64,000 nt of DNA from Massilia sp. erpn (GCF_024400215.1 NZ_CP053748.1:5022001-5086000), one strand, 5' to 3'. Positions 1 through 10,544 are shown, counted from the stretch's first letter. A program made the numbers and translations. The notes: a model not told the origin generated them from the sequence alone.

Positions 1-3000
1 GCGTCTGCCCGTAAGGGCCGTACTGGTAGTCGACCAGCTTGTTGCCCTGTCCATCGGTAAGGCGGATGACCGAGCCGATGGCATCGCTAAGATAGCTGGC
101 AACGCGCGCGCTGGCGCCAGTGCCGCTGGTCTGGGCAAACACTTCATCCACTCCGCCGAGAATATAGTTGGCGCGTACATTGGCAGGCACGCTGCCATCG
201 GCATTGACCCCATTCAGCTCCTGCACCACATTCATGCCGTCATACAGATAACCGCTGCCCACGCCTGCCACCGTCTTGCTCTGGCGCCGGCCCAACGCGT
301 CATAGCCAAAGCTGGCGATGACGGAACCATCCAGCGCCTTGATTTGCACCAGCTGGTCGCGTGCATTCCAGACATAGTTCTGCGTGCCATCGCTCAGCAG
401 ATTGCCGTTCGCATCATAGCTCAGGCCATGACCATTGAAACTGGTCAGACGGTTGGCTGCGTCCACGCTGGCCTCGCTCACCTCCTCGGGCAAGAGCGTG
501 CCCGCCAGGCTGCCGCCGCTGGCGGTCCGGCGGCCCGCCAGGTCGTAACTGAAAGTCAGGTCGCCGATCAAGCTGCCGTCAGCCTTGCTGTAGCGGATAA
601 GTGTCAACTGGCCGGCATCGTCATAGCTGTTGGCGCGCACCACGCCGTTCGGATAAGTCACCTTGGTACGCGCGTTATTGCGGTCGTACTCGAAATCGAC
701 GCGCTGCACGGCATTGTTGTTGGCTGCGCCAGCCGCCTGCTCGATGCGGGTGAGACGTCCCCCTGCATCATAGCTGTAACTGATGATGGGCTGGCCCGCC
801 ACCGTTGCCGATGTACGGCGGCCGTACGCATCATAGGCGTAGCTGATGCGTCCTTTCGGCGTGACTTCCTCGAGCAGGTTGTCGTAGTTGTCGTAGTTGC
901 GTGTGATGACGCCGTTCGCGGAGTCGGCGATGCGGGTCAGCCGGTCGCCGGCGTCATAGGTATAGGCGATGCTGCTACCGTCGGCAAAGCTGGCCGTCTT
1001 CATGCGGTTCTGCCCATCGTAAGTGAAGCTGCTGACCTGGCCCTTGCGGTCGGTGAACTTGCTCAGGTTATGCGCGGCGTCGTACTCCAGGATTTCATTC
1101 TGGTTCAGCGGGTCGGTCGCACTGGTCAAGGTATTGACCTTGCTGAAGCCAAACTGATGCTGGTTAAGCTTGGCGTCGCGCAGCGAAGTACTGTTGCCAT
1201 TACCGTCAAAACCCATATTGGTGCTCTGTTCAAGGGCATTGGTGATGCGGGTGATGCGGCCCAGCGCATCCTGTTCAAACACGATGCGGTTGCCTAGGGC
1301 GTCGGACACGTTCAGGCGGCGCCCCAGCGTGTCGGTGGCCGAGACAATGGCGCGGCCCAAGGGATCAGTCACGCCGGCCAGATCGTAACCGTCATACGCC
1401 AGGCTGGTGGCCTTCCCTTCACCGTTGCTGAACTCCACGGCCTGTCCCGCGCTGTTATAACTGGTGCGCGTGGTATTGCCATTGGCGTCCTTTACCTCGG
1501 TCACGTTGCCGCGGCTATCGTACGTCCAGCTGTTGCGGCGGCCGGCGCCGTCGGTCTGGCTCAGCAGCTGGCTGAAATCGCTGCTGTAGGTCATCGTCGA
1601 CGTAACGGCGGCAGCGGTGCCGGCAAACAGGGTTTGGGTCAGCAGATTGCCGTTATCGTCATAGGTATAGGCGGTTTTTCGGCCCAATGCATCGGTGCGC
1701 GAGAGCAGCAGGTTGCTGAGCGGGTCACGCTCATAGACTTCAACCTGCTGCTCCGGCAGGCCGAGCGCCGTGGTAATGCGCAGCGGATAGCCAACCGCAT
1801 TAAACTCGATACGCTTGATAATGCCGCGTTCATTGGTCACATCGGTCTGCACCACCTTGCTGGCCGCATTCAAGGTATAGCTGAACAGATTGGTGCTGCC
1901 ATCGGCATAGGTCTGCTTGTTGACGCGGTAATTGGCGTCATACACATTGCTCACCATCAGGTTGCCGCGCTTATCCTGCACCGTCAGCATATTGTGGGCC
2001 GCGTCATAGGTGAACAGCTCCGTATTGCCCAACGGGTCGGTCACTTTGACCAGCCGTCCTGCGGCATCGTATTCATAGCCCACGGTCCGCCCTGCATTAT
2101 CGCTGGCCTGGGTGATGCGGTTCTTGCTATCGTAGACGAAGTCGATATAACGGCCGCTGGGCGACGTAACACGCGTCAGATTATTGCTGGTGCGGGTGAA
2201 GGTCAGCGTATTGCCGTAGCGGTCGGACAACGACGTGGCCGCCGCCGCGCGCGCCACGGTCGAATTCATCGATTCGGGGAAGCAGATGGCTTCACCATCC
2301 TTCAGTTTCAATTCCCAGTAACAGCTGCCGCCCTTGTGGCGCAGGATCGAGCCATAGTAGCGCGTGGTGGAGGTGGTGTGCTGGTAAACCGCATCTGTGT
2401 AGCCGGTGCCGGCGGAAATGCGCTTGTAGCGCAGGCGGCCGCCATCGGGCAGGATCAGCTCCTGGTAAGTCCAGGGGCTGGTGTCACCCACCAGGAAGTA
2501 GTCGTACTGCAGATTGGTGCCGATACCGAAGCCACGCGAAGCGGGATCGCGCGGGCGATAGCTGCGCGTCACACGCAGGGGCACCACGTCATCCACCGCC
2601 AGGTCGGTGGCATTATTGAGGAACAAGCCGGTGGCGCAATCGACCGGATCGCCGGCGCAGCCCGAGGGCTGGGAAGGCTGGTTGGAGTCGCTGTTGCAGT
2701 CACCGCTGCCGCCACCACCGCAGCCGCCGGGCGGCGGACCTTCCGGCGGGCCGTTGCTGGGCACGGAAATCATGGCACCGGTAAACTCGTAGATCTTCAC
2801 GTCGGCGTCGGGAATGGCCTGCTTGCCGTCCGGGCTGACGGTGCCCTGGCCATATACATACCAGCCCTTGCCGCGCGCATCGTAGTTCCAGAAATCGACG
2901 CGGCTGCCGGGCGCAGCGCCACTGAAGTTCGGATAAATCAGGCGCGCGCCCTGCTGGCTGCGGCTATTGGTGCTGGTGATCGAGGCGCCGCCCGGCTGCA

Positions 3001-4903
3001 CCGTGAAGTAGACCGGCACGTCGACGTTCGGCAGCGGGAATGGCGGACGGTCCACCGGAATGGCCGTCATATTCAGTTCGGTGACGATCTTGCCGCTGCG
3101 GTCGCGGATCACGCTGCCGGCCGGGATGCGCAGTTCCAGGCCGGGGATGCGGGGCGAGGTCAGCACCACTTCCTTGTCGTTGGGCGAGGCGATAGCGACA
3201 TTGCCAGCCGGGTCGAGGCGGCTGCTCCAGATGGTATAGCCGAGGGCCGTGGTCTTCCCGGCATGCACGTCGACGCGCACCTGGTAGTAGCCGTAGCGCG
3301 TGGCTTCCTTGTCGGCGGCGAAACCGTCGATGCTCAGCACCTGCACGCCGGCTGGAATGCCGCGCAACAGGAAGCGGCCGGTGTCGTCGCTCAGCACCGT
3401 CTGGTCACCGATCTGCAGCCGCACATTGCGCAGGCCACGGCCATGCATGGTCAGCACCTGGCCGGCCAGCGCGGTTTCACCGGGCGGCGCCTGTAACGGC
3501 GGCAGTTTCTGCATGGGACTCTCGCCGCGCTTGGCGCGCCAGTCGCCTTTCAGCGCGGTGGCATCGGGCTGCCAGACTTCGCTCTGCATCACGCTTTCCG
3601 CTGCAGCCATCGCCTGCTTTTCCAGCACCCCGTACTGCCTGGCGGCTGCCGGCTGAGTGGCGGCATTGACAGCGGTATCGCCGAGGCTCACGCCGCTGCC
3701 AGTGCCGCCGCCCCCGGAACGGCTGGCGTCCTGGCTGGCAGCGGGAGCAGGCGGCAGCGAGATCGGCGCGGCATCAGTTCCGCCCAAAGTCCCATTGCCG
3801 CCGGCTTGCGCGGTCAAGCGCGCGGTGCTGAAACCGAGTGAGGTAAAGCCCAGCGGCACACCGCTGCGGCTGCGCGCGCCGTCAACAAACAGGGTATAGC
3901 GGCTATCCGGCAGCAAATCCACCGCCGGTTTGACAAAGGCCAGCAGGCCCTGCTCCACCGGCACCACTTTCAGCGGCACCGTGCCGTGCGGACCAAGCAG
4001 CGTGACGCTGGTGCTATTCAGAGAGCGCACATCCATGGCCTGGTTGAAGCGCAGGACGAAGGGCTGATCCACCGGCGCTGCGCTGGATTCGGCTTCCGGA
4101 CGGCTGCCCGCCAGTGCCAGCGGCGCGGGCGCGGCCAGTTGCGCCGCCAGTTCGCCCAGTCCGGCCGCGCTGACGCGGTTGAAACGCTGACTGCCGGGAT
4201 CATACAGCTCGCCGCTGTCGATACTGCGCTTCTCGCCATCGCTGCCGGACCACAGCAGCACCTCGGCGCTGGGCAGCAAGGCGGCCAGGTGGTGCAGGCG
4301 CGCGCTTTCCAGCTTGGGATTGAAGCGCTCCACCTGGCGCGTGAGCGGGTCATAGATTTCCGCCTCATACACCGGCCGGCCGCGCGCATCGGCACCGCCG
4401 GCGATCAGCAGCTTGCCATCGGCCAGCACGGTAGCGCTATGGCCGCTGCGCGCGATCAGCGGCAGCGGCGGCAAGGCCTGGGAACGGGCTTGATCCAGAT
4501 CGAACCGCTCGGCCAGCGCCACCACATTGCCGCCGCTGTCCACGCCACCCAGCACCAGCACGCTGCCGTCGGGCAGGAGGGTCGCGCTATGGCTGCGCCG
4601 CGCCAGGAGCAGCGCGCCGGGCAGCTTTTCCTTTTTGCCGCTCGCCGCATCCAGCAATTCGACACCAGCCACGGCCTCCTGGTCCACGCCCTGCCCGCCC
4701 AGCAGCAGCCAGCGCCCGTCCGGCAACTGGGTGACGCTCTGGCCCGGCCGTGCCATTGGCGCCGGCGCGGCCAGCTTCTGCAGGCTGGGACGCTGCGCGT
4801 CGGCAGTGGTATTTTGCGCCCCAGCCGGCGCAGCCAGCAGCACGGGCAGAAGCAAGGCAGGCAGCCAGCGCAGGCGGCGGCTCATCACGTGACGTTCAGA
4901 CAT
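1..4903 (-). CDS. RHS-repeat secreted protein, copy A (C-terminus off the left edge)
   Basis: This is a large secreted RHS/YD-repeat protein, with about 1634 residues in the window. The chosen ATG at 4903 follows a GAGGGA ribosome site eight bases upstream and opens a Sec signal peptide ending near AGAQN; an ATG 39 bases further up is also possible. After the signal come kelch-like repeats (GRWLLLGGQG, GSVLVLGGVD), a bacterial Ig-like segment, a carboxypeptidase-regulatory-like segment, a Gly/Pro/Cys-rich linker, a DUF6531-type start and then many YD repeats. The window ends at DYQYGPYGQT, just before the hyperconserved RHS core and the variable C-terminal domain, so the toxin type cannot be read. 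It lies 57 bases downstream of its TIG partner and is probably co-transcribed. It is a near-identical paralogue of 11191-16815. Confidence 0.9.
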   Translation of the reverse strand, partial: MSERHVMSRRLRWLPALLLPVLLAAPAGAQNTTADAQRPSLQKLAAPAPMARPGQSVTQLPDGRWLLLGGQGVDQEAVAGVELLDAASGKKEKLPGALLLARRSHSATLLPDGSVLVLGGVDSGGNVVALAERFDLDQARSQALPPLPLIARSGHSATVLADGKLLIAGGADARGRPVYEAEIYDPLTRQVERFNPKLESARLHHLAALLPSAEVLLWSGSDGEKRSIDSGELYDPGSQRFNRVSAAGLGELAAQLAAPAPLALAGSRPEAESSAAPVDQPFVLRFNQAMDVRSLNSTSVTLLGPHGTVPLKVVPVEQGLLAFVKPAVDLLPDSRYTLFVDGARSRSGVPLGFTSLGFSTARLTAQAGGNGTLGGTDAAPISLPPAPAASQDASRSGGGGTGSGVSLGDTAVNAATQPAAARQYGVLEKQAMAAAESVMQSEVWQPDATALKGDWRAKRGESPMQKLPPLQAPPGETALAGQVLTMHGRGLRNVRLQIGDQTVLSDDTGRFLLRGIPAGVQVLSIDGFAADKEATRYGYYQVRVDVHAGKTTALGYTIWSSRLDPAGNVAIASPNDKEVVLTSPRIPGLELRIPAGSVIRDRSGKIVTELNMTAIPVDRPPFPLPNVDVPVYFTVQPGGASITSTNSRSQQGARLIYPNFSGAAPGSRVDFWNYDARGKGWYVYGQGTVSPDGKQAIPDADVKIYEFTGAMISVPSNGPPEGPPPGGCGGGGSGDCNSDSNQPSQPSGCAGDPVDCATGLFLNNATDLAVDDVVPLRVTRSYRPRDPASRGFGIGTNLQYDYFLVGDTSPWTYQELILPDGGRLRYKRISAGTGYTDAVYQHTTSTTRYYGSILRHKGGSCYWELKLKDGEAICFPESMNSTVARAAAATSLSDRYGNTLTFTRTSNNLTRVTSPSGRYIDFVYDSKNRITQASDNAGRTVGYEYDAAGRLVKVTDPLGNTELFTYDAAHNMLTVQDKRGNLMVSNVYDANYRVNKQTYADGSTNLFSYTLNAASKVVQTDVTNERGIIKRIEFNAVGYPLRITTALGLPEQQVEVYERDPLSNLLLSRTDALGRKTAYTYDDNGNLLTQTLFAGTAAAVTSTMTYSSDFSQLLSQTDGAGRRNSWTYDSRGNVTEVKDANGNTTRTSYNSAGQAVEFSNGEGKATSLAYDGYDLAGVTDPLGRAIVSATDTLGRRLNVSDALGNRIVFEQDALGRITRITNALEQSTNMGFDGNGNSTSLRDAKLNQHQFGFSKVNTLTSATDPLNQNEILEYDAAHNLSKFTDRKGQVSSFTYDGQNRMKTASFADGSSIAYTYDAGDRLTRIADSANGVITRNYDNYDNLLEEVTPKGRISYAYDAYGRRTSATVAGQPIISYSYDAGGRLTRIEQAAGAANNNAVQRVDFEYDRNNARTKVTYPNGVVRANSYDDAGQLTLIRYSKADGSLIGDLTFSYDLAGRRTASGGSLAGTLLPEEVSEASVDAANRLTSFNGHGLSYDANGNLLSDGTQNYVWNARDQLVQIKALDGSVIASFGYDALGRRQSKTVAGVGSGYLYDGMNVVQELNGVNADGSVPANVRANYILGGVDEVFAQTSGTGASARVASYLSDAIGSVIRLTDGQGNKLVDYQYGPYGQT

Positions 4904-4960
4904 TGCGGCATTCCCTCGTACAGTCATGGTTCTGTCTCTCATGAATTCGAACGGCCGGCA

Positions 4961-7900
4961 TCACTTCAACTGGATATCGACCTGGCCGGTGGTGGCAGCA
5001 GAAGGATTGATGAAAACGGTATAAGTTCCGGCAACGGACAAGGCCGGCAGATTCAGCGTGCCGCTGGTGCTGACGCTGGTGCTGGTCAGGGCGCTACCAT
5101 CGGGCTTGTAGACATAGATGCTGGCAGAAGACGGGAAGGTGCCGCCGCTGAATTGCAGCGGTCCGGTCTGCCCCGCCGTGCCGGCGAAAGTGAAGCGCCC
5201 GTTCTGCCCAGCGCGGCTGCTGGCGAAGCGTACGGCCGCCCCGCCTGGCACCAGGGTGCCTGGCGCATCGGCCGACAAGCTGATCGTCACCTTCGCCGTG
5301 GCCGTGGCGGGCGGCTGCACATGCACGGTATAGGTTCCGCCGACCGGCAAGACTGGCAGATCGTTGCTGTTGTTATTGCTCCAGCTATCGCTGAACAACT
5401 GGCTGCCGTCCGGCTTGAGCACGCGGTAGCTGATGGACTGGCTGGCCGGCACCGTGGCGTAGCCTGTGTAGCCCAGGCCCAGGCGCTGTCCGGCAACGCC
5501 ATCGAAGCTCAGTACCGCTTTCTGGTGCAGTTGCAGGTCGAGCGCCACCGGTGCGCCGTCGACGGCGATAGCCGCCGTGCTATCGGCCGGCACGGCGCGC
5601 AGCTGCACATTGGCCTGGCCCACCGAAGCCGCGGCAGGGTCGATGAACACGGTATACGTGCCAGCCACCGGCAAGGCGGGCAAGTCCAGATCCGTGGTGC
5701 TGCTGGAACTGGTCGAAGCCAGGCTGCTGCCGTCCGGTTTATACACATAGATGCTGGCGCCGCCGGAGAAAGTGGCGCCGGAATACGTCAGCCACAGGCG
5801 CTGGCCGACATCGCCGCTGAAACTGTAGCGAGCATTCTGGCCAGGCCGCGTGCTGAGGAATTGCAGCGGCGCGGCGCCCGGCGCCAGCACGCCGGCGGCA
5901 TCGGCCGACAGCGTCACCGTGGCCTTCACCGCGCTGTTCAGCGCAGCACCGTAGACGATCAGCTTATAGCTGCCGCCGACCGGCAAGGCGGGCCAGTTAT
6001 TGCTGTTGTTCGAGCTCCAGCTATCGCTGAACAGCTGGGTGCCGTCCGGTTTAAAGACGGTAAAGTAGACCGACTGGCTGACCGGGACGGTGCTCAAGCC
6101 CGTGTAGCCCGCGCCCAGGCGCTGGCCGGCGCTTCCGTTAAAACTCAGCGCGGCGCGCTGATGGACAGCCAGGTCAAGCGTGACCGGCGCGCCATCAATG
6201 GCCAGCGCCGCCTCGAAATCGGCAGGAACGCTCTTCAGCTGTACGTCGACCTTGCCAACCGTGACACCGCTTGGGTCGAGGAAGATGCTGTACACGCCAT
6301 CGGCCGGCAGCACTGGAATATCGAAGTACGAGGTCGAGTTGCTGGCCGAAGTGCTGGCCAGCGAGCTGCCGTCCGGCTTCAATATGCTGACACTAATACC
6401 GGCCGTCAGTGCGCCATTCGAGAAGGTCAGCCAGTATTTCTTGCCCGCCGTGCCGTTGAAGGTGAAGCGCCCGTTCTGGCCTACGCGGCTGGTATTGAAG
6501 GTCAGTGCCGGGCCGTCGGTCTCCAGCGCACCCGGCAAATCGGCCGAGAGACCCACCGTCACCTTGAAGGAGGCCGCGATATTGCTGGTGTAGACGGCAA
6601 TCTTGTAGCCGCCGCTGACCGGCAGAACTGGCAGGTTGTTGCTGTTGTTCGAGGTCCAGCTGTCGCTGAACAGCTGGCTGCCATCCGGCTTATAGACAGT
6701 GTAGTAGATGCTCTGGCTGGCCGGCACGGTCGACATATTGGTATAGCCAAGGCCAAGACGCTGCCCCGCCACGCCGTCAAAGCTCAATGTGGCACGCTGG
6801 TGCACCGCCATATCGAGCACCACCGGGCTGCCATCGACAGCGATCGGAATCACCTGGTCGGCCGGCACGCCTTTCAGCTGCACGTCGACTTTGCCGGTAA
6901 CGATGCCGCTCGGGTCGATGAAGACCGTGTAAGTACCTGCCGCCGGCAAGGCGGGAATATCCAGATTGTTGACCGAGGTGGAGACCGAAGTCGAGACCAG
7001 CGCGCTGCCATCGGGTTTCAGCACACTGACGCTGACGCTGGAAGGGAAGTTACCGTTGGCCAGTGTCAGCCACAGCTTCTGCCCTGCCTCGCCGCTGAAA
7101 GTGAAGCGGCCGTTCTGCCCCACGCGCGCCGTGATGAAGGTGAGCGGCGCGGCATCGACGGTCAGCACGCCCGCGATATCGGCCGATGCTGTCAGCACCA
7201 GGCTGGCGGAAGCGGCGATATTGGATGGCGCGATGCTGATCTTGTACTCGCCCGCCACCGGCAGCACCGGCAGGTTGTTGCTATTGCTGTTGCTCCAGCT
7301 GTCGCTGAACAGCTGGCTGCCGTCCGGTTTCAGCACGACGTAGGAAATACTCTGGCTGGCCGGGACAGTCGCCACATTGGTATAACCCAGGCCCAGGCGC
7401 TGTCCCGCCGCACCGGTAAAGCTGATCACGGCTTTCTGGTGGATGGCCAGATCGAGCGGCAGGGACTCGCCGTTGATCTCGATCGTACCGGTCCTGTCGA
7501 CCGGCACATTCTTCAGCTGGATATCCACCTTGCCGGTGACGATGCCGCTTGGATCGACCAGGACGGTGTACGTCCCGGCCACCGGCAGCGCCGGAATATC
7601 GAAGTTCACAACGGACTTGCTGACCGAGCTGGAAACCAGCGCGGAGCCGTCCGGCTTCAGCACCGAGATGCTGACGCCGGAAGCGAAACTGCCGTTGGAC
7701 AGCGTCACCCACAGCTTCTGGCCCACGCTGCCCGTGAACGTATAGCGGCCATTCTGTCCTACGCGGTCGCTGTTGTGCGTAACGGTGGCGCCATCGGCTT
7801 CCAGCGCGGCCGCAAGATCGGCCGACAAGGTCAGCGTGGTTTTCAGCGAAGCGCTGACGTTATTGCTGTACACGGCGATCTTGTACTCACCCGCCACCGG

Positions 7901-10486
7901 CAATGCAGGCAGGTTATTGCTGTTATTACTACTCCAGCTGTCGCTGAACAACTGCGTGCCATCGGGCTTGTAGACGGTGTAATAGATGTTTTGGTTGACC
8001 GGTATCGTCGCCACGCCGGTATAGCCCAGGCCCAGGCGCTGGCCAACCGTGCCATTAAAGCTGATCATGGCCTTCTGGTGGACCGCCAGATCCAGCGCCA
8101 GCGGCACGCCGTCGATCTCGATCGTGCCCGTCCTGTCGGCCGGCACGCCTTTCAGCTGGAGGTCCACTTTGCCGGTGATGATGCCGGGCGGGTCGATGAA
8201 GACCGTGTAGGTGCCTGCAACGGGCAAAGCGGGAATATCCAGGTCGACCGAGGACTTGGCGACCGAACCGGTGACCAGCGAGCTGCCGTCCGGTTTCAGC
8301 ACGTTCACGTTGACGCTGGAGGCAAAACTGCCGTTGGAGAAGGTCAGCCAGAATTTCTGTCCGGCCGCGCCGCTGAAGGTATAGCGCCCGTTCTGGCCCA
8401 CGCGGTCGCTATTGTGCGTGACGGTGGCGCCATCGGCTTCCAGCGCGCCTGCGATATCGGCCGACAGGGTCAGCGTGGTATTCAGCGAGGCACTGATATT
8501 GTTGCTGTAGACGGCGATCTTGTAGTCGCCCGTCGCCGGCAGGACTGGCAGATTATTGCTGTTGTTCGCGCTCCAGCTGTCGCTGAACAGCTGCGTGCCG
8601 TCCGGTTTGTAGACGGTGTAATAGATGCTCTGGTTGGCCGGCAGGGTCGAGACGCCGGTATAACCCAGGCCCAGACGCTGGCCCGCCGTGCCGCTGAAGG
8701 TGATCGCGGCTTTCTGGTGGACGGCCAGTTCCAGCGGTAATGCCGCACCATTGATCTCGATGGTTCCAGTCTTATCGGCCGGCACGGATTTGAGCTGGAT
8801 ATCCACTTTGCCGACGGTAAGGCCGCTCGGGTCGATCAGCACCGTGTAGGTGCCGGCCACCGGCAAGGCCTGGATATCCAGATTGCTGACGCCCGTACTG
8901 ACGGAACTCGATTCCAGCGCGCTGCCATCCGGTTTCAGCACGCGCACGCTGGCGCCGGCAGCGAAGGCTGCGTTGGAGAAGGTCAGCCAGAATTTCTGGC
9001 CCGCCGCGCCGCTGAAGGTATAGCGGCCGTTCTGGCCTACGCGGCTGGTATTGAAAGTCAGTGCCGGTCCATCGGCCGCCAGTTGCCCGGTCAAGTCGGA
9101 GGACGCGATCAGCTGCAGGCTGGCGCTGGCGACGCCGCTCGGGTCAACCTGCAGCGCGTAATTGCCATTCACGGGCAGCAGCGGCAGCGTGTTGCTATTG
9201 CTGTTGCTCCAGCTGTCGCTGAACAGCTGCGTGCCATCCGGATTGAAGACGCGGTAGTAGATACTCTGGCTGGCCGGTACGGTCACCACGTTGAGATAGC
9301 CCAGGCCAATACCCTGCCCTGCGCGACCGGTGAAGGTGTAGCGGCCGTTCTGGCCCGGCGTCAGCGTCACCGGCAACGCGTCGCCATCCAGCACCAGCGT
9401 GCCGCGCGCTTCCGGCTTCAGTTGCAGATCGATCCTGCCCTTGTCGGTGGCGCCGGGGCTGAGGATCAGCGTATAGCTGCCGCCGGCCGGCAGCGCCGGC
9501 AGGTCGATGGCGCTGGCCGCGCTCAGGCCGGCGGAATGGAAGCTGGCGCCGTCATTGCGGTAGGCGGTGAGATTCACGCTGCCGGCGAAATTACCGCCGG
9601 AAGAAACCAGGGTAAGCAGGTCGCGCGGCGTGCCGTCGAACAGCAACAGGGCTTTCTTGCCCGGATTGACAATGTTCACGGGTTGCGGCGCCGCGCCCAC
9701 TTGCAGGCGGCCGGTGTATTCGATGTCGGCCACATTCACACCGGTCGGCACGGCATAAAAGTCCTCGCTGCTGAGCCCCCGGCCATTCGCCGTGGTCACG
9801 GCCACCTTGCCCGAGGCGCCCGCGCCGGGCACCGTGGCCACCAGCTTGTCCACGGCGGCGCTGCTGACATTGCCCAGCATATTGCCGAAACTGACCTTGT
9901 TGCCGGCGCGGTCGGCGGCGAAATTGCTGCCGTTGATCGTCACGGCCGTACCGCGCGTGCCGATGGTGGGCGAGAAGGAGGTGATGACGGGCGCCAGCTG
10001 GTTGCCAATCTTGAAGTCCTGCACGCTGCTGGCCGTACCTTTGGCGTTGCCGACGCTGATCTTGCCGCTCGTGGCGCCGGCCGGCACCGTCACCGACAGC
10101 TCGGTCTTGCTGGCGCTGACCACCTGGGCCTGGACGCCATTGAAGCGCACCGTGTTGGCGGCAGGGCTGGGATCGAAGCCGCTGCCGTAAATCCGCACCG
10201 GGATGCCGGCGCCGCCCGCATTGGGCGAGAACTCGGTAATGGCAAGCGTGGCTTCGCTCAGCTTTTTGACGCTGGCGATATTGCCCACGGCGTCGTAGCG
10301 GTATTCGACGCTGGCACCGTCGGCGGCGATGACCTGCACCAGCCGTCCGGTTTCGTCATAGACGTAACGGACCTCGCCGGCCGCCGCCATACCGCCGGCC
10401 GCACAAATGGCCAGCGCCGCCAGCACGGTGCGCATCGTTCTCTGCGCTTTGAAAAGGACACCATTCCAATCCGATCGAAACCGCAT
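4961..10486 (-). CDS. Secreted TIG-domain protein with six long tandem repeats, copy A
   Basis: This is a predicted exported surface or secreted protein of 1841 residues with no known activity. The start at ATG 10486 has a GAAGGGG ribosome site and opens an N-terminal signal region. The mature N-terminus carries a single YD/RHS-like repeat (YVYDETGRLVQ, then YRYDAVGNI), followed by two IPT/TIG Ig-like domains up to about residue 245. The rest is beta-rich repeats of about 214 residues. Each has one half marked GQNGRYTF...GQK.WLTFSN...KPDGS...AGTYTVFIDPSG and a second half marked HQKA..SF.G.AGQRLGLGY...SDSW..NNSN. I count eight first-half and six second-half motifs. The paralogue at 16874-19834 has four and two. 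It is likely the first gene of the operon with the RHS gene; a partner or carrier role for RHS is inferred only from linkage. Confidence 0.85.
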   Translation of the reverse strand: MRFRSDWNGVLFKAQRTMRTVLAALAICAAGGMAAAGEVRYVYDETGRLVQVIAADGASVEYRYDAVGNIASVKKLSEATLAITEFSPNAGGAGIPVRIYGSGFDPSPAANTVRFNGVQAQVVSASKTELSVTVPAGATSGKISVGNAKGTASSVQDFKIGNQLAPVITSFSPTIGTRGTAVTINGSNFAADRAGNKVSFGNMLGNVSSAAVDKLVATVPGAGASGKVAVTTANGRGLSSEDFYAVPTGVNVADIEYTGRLQVGAAPQPVNIVNPGKKALLLFDGTPRDLLTLVSSGGNFAGSVNLTAYRNDGASFHSAGLSAASAIDLPALPAGGSYTLILSPGATDKGRIDLQLKPEARGTLVLDGDALPVTLTPGQNGRYTFTGRAGQGIGLGYLNVVTVPASQSIYYRVFNPDGTQLFSDSWSNSNSNTLPLLPVNGNYALQVDPSGVASASLQLIASSDLTGQLAADGPALTFNTSRVGQNGRYTFSGAAGQKFWLTFSNAAFAAGASVRVLKPDGSALESSSVSTGVSNLDIQALPVAGTYTVLIDPSGLTVGKVDIQLKSVPADKTGTIEINGAALPLELAVHQKAAITFSGTAGQRLGLGYTGVSTLPANQSIYYTVYKPDGTQLFSDSWSANNSNNLPVLPATGDYKIAVYSNNISASLNTTLTLSADIAGALEADGATVTHNSDRVGQNGRYTFSGAAGQKFWLTFSNGSFASSVNVNVLKPDGSSLVTGSVAKSSVDLDIPALPVAGTYTVFIDPPGIITGKVDLQLKGVPADRTGTIEIDGVPLALDLAVHQKAMISFNGTVGQRLGLGYTGVATIPVNQNIYYTVYKPDGTQLFSDSWSSNNSNNLPALPVAGEYKIAVYSNNVSASLKTTLTLSADLAAALEADGATVTHNSDRVGQNGRYTFTGSVGQKLWVTLSNGSFASGVSISVLKPDGSALVSSSVSKSVVNFDIPALPVAGTYTVLVDPSGIVTGKVDIQLKNVPVDRTGTIEINGESLPLDLAIHQKAVISFTGAAGQRLGLGYTNVATVPASQSISYVVLKPDGSQLFSDSWSNSNSNNLPVLPVAGEYKISIAPSNIAASASLVLTASADIAGVLTVDAAPLTFITARVGQNGRFTFSGEAGQKLWLTLANGNFPSSVSVSVLKPDGSALVSTSVSTSVNNLDIPALPAAGTYTVFIDPSGIVTGKVDVQLKGVPADQVIPIAVDGSPVVLDMAVHQRATLSFDGVAGQRLGLGYTNMSTVPASQSIYYTVYKPDGSQLFSDSWTSNNSNNLPVLPVSGGYKIAVYTSNIAASFKVTVGLSADLPGALETDGPALTFNTSRVGQNGRFTFNGTAGKKYWLTFSNGALTAGISVSILKPDGSSLASTSASNSTSYFDIPVLPADGVYSIFLDPSGVTVGKVDVQLKSVPADFEAALAIDGAPVTLDLAVHQRAALSFNGSAGQRLGAGYTGLSTVPVSQSVYFTVFKPDGTQLFSDSWSSNNSNNWPALPVGGSYKLIVYGAALNSAVKATVTLSADAAGVLAPGAAPLQFLSTRPGQNARYSFSGDVGQRLWLTYSGATFSGGASIYVYKPDGSSLASTSSSSTTDLDLPALPVAGTYTVFIDPAAASVGQANVQLRAVPADSTAAIAVDGAPVALDLQLHQKAVLSFDGVAGQRLGLGYTGYATVPASQSISYRVLKPDGSQLFSDSWSNNNSNDLPVLPVGGTYTVHVQPPATATAKVTISLSADAPGTLVPGGAAVRFASSRAGQNGRFTFAGTAGQTGPLQFSGGTFPSSASIYVYKPDGSALTSTSVSTSGTLNLPALSVAGTYTVFINPSAATTGQVDIQLK
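5300..9260 (-). repeat. In-gene tandem repeats, period about 636-642 bp
   Basis: Within the TIG gene the segment coding for the SDSW...NSN motif recurs near 5383, 6022, 6658, 7299, 7935, 8574 and 9209, a spacing of about 636-641 bases (roughly 213 codons). Units in the middle of the array look more alike than the outer ones. The repeats stay in frame throughout and are coding, not a CRISPR array. Confidence 0.85.
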
Positions 10487-10544
10487 TGCCGCCACCCCTT
10501 CGCAATAAAACTGGCCAAAAACCAATCAACGGGAAAAATATGGC

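Noticed and set aside
3986..8740. A 1584-residue open frame on the plus strand
   Set aside because: It runs antisense across two genes (RHS copy A and TIG copy A), its repeats mirror those of the TIG gene, and it has no domain or ribosome site. It is a GC-bias shadow.
5300..9260. Regular repeats as a possible CRISPR array
   Set aside because: Period is ~640 bases, in frame and protein-coding; CRISPR repeats are 20-50 bases with similar-sized spacers.
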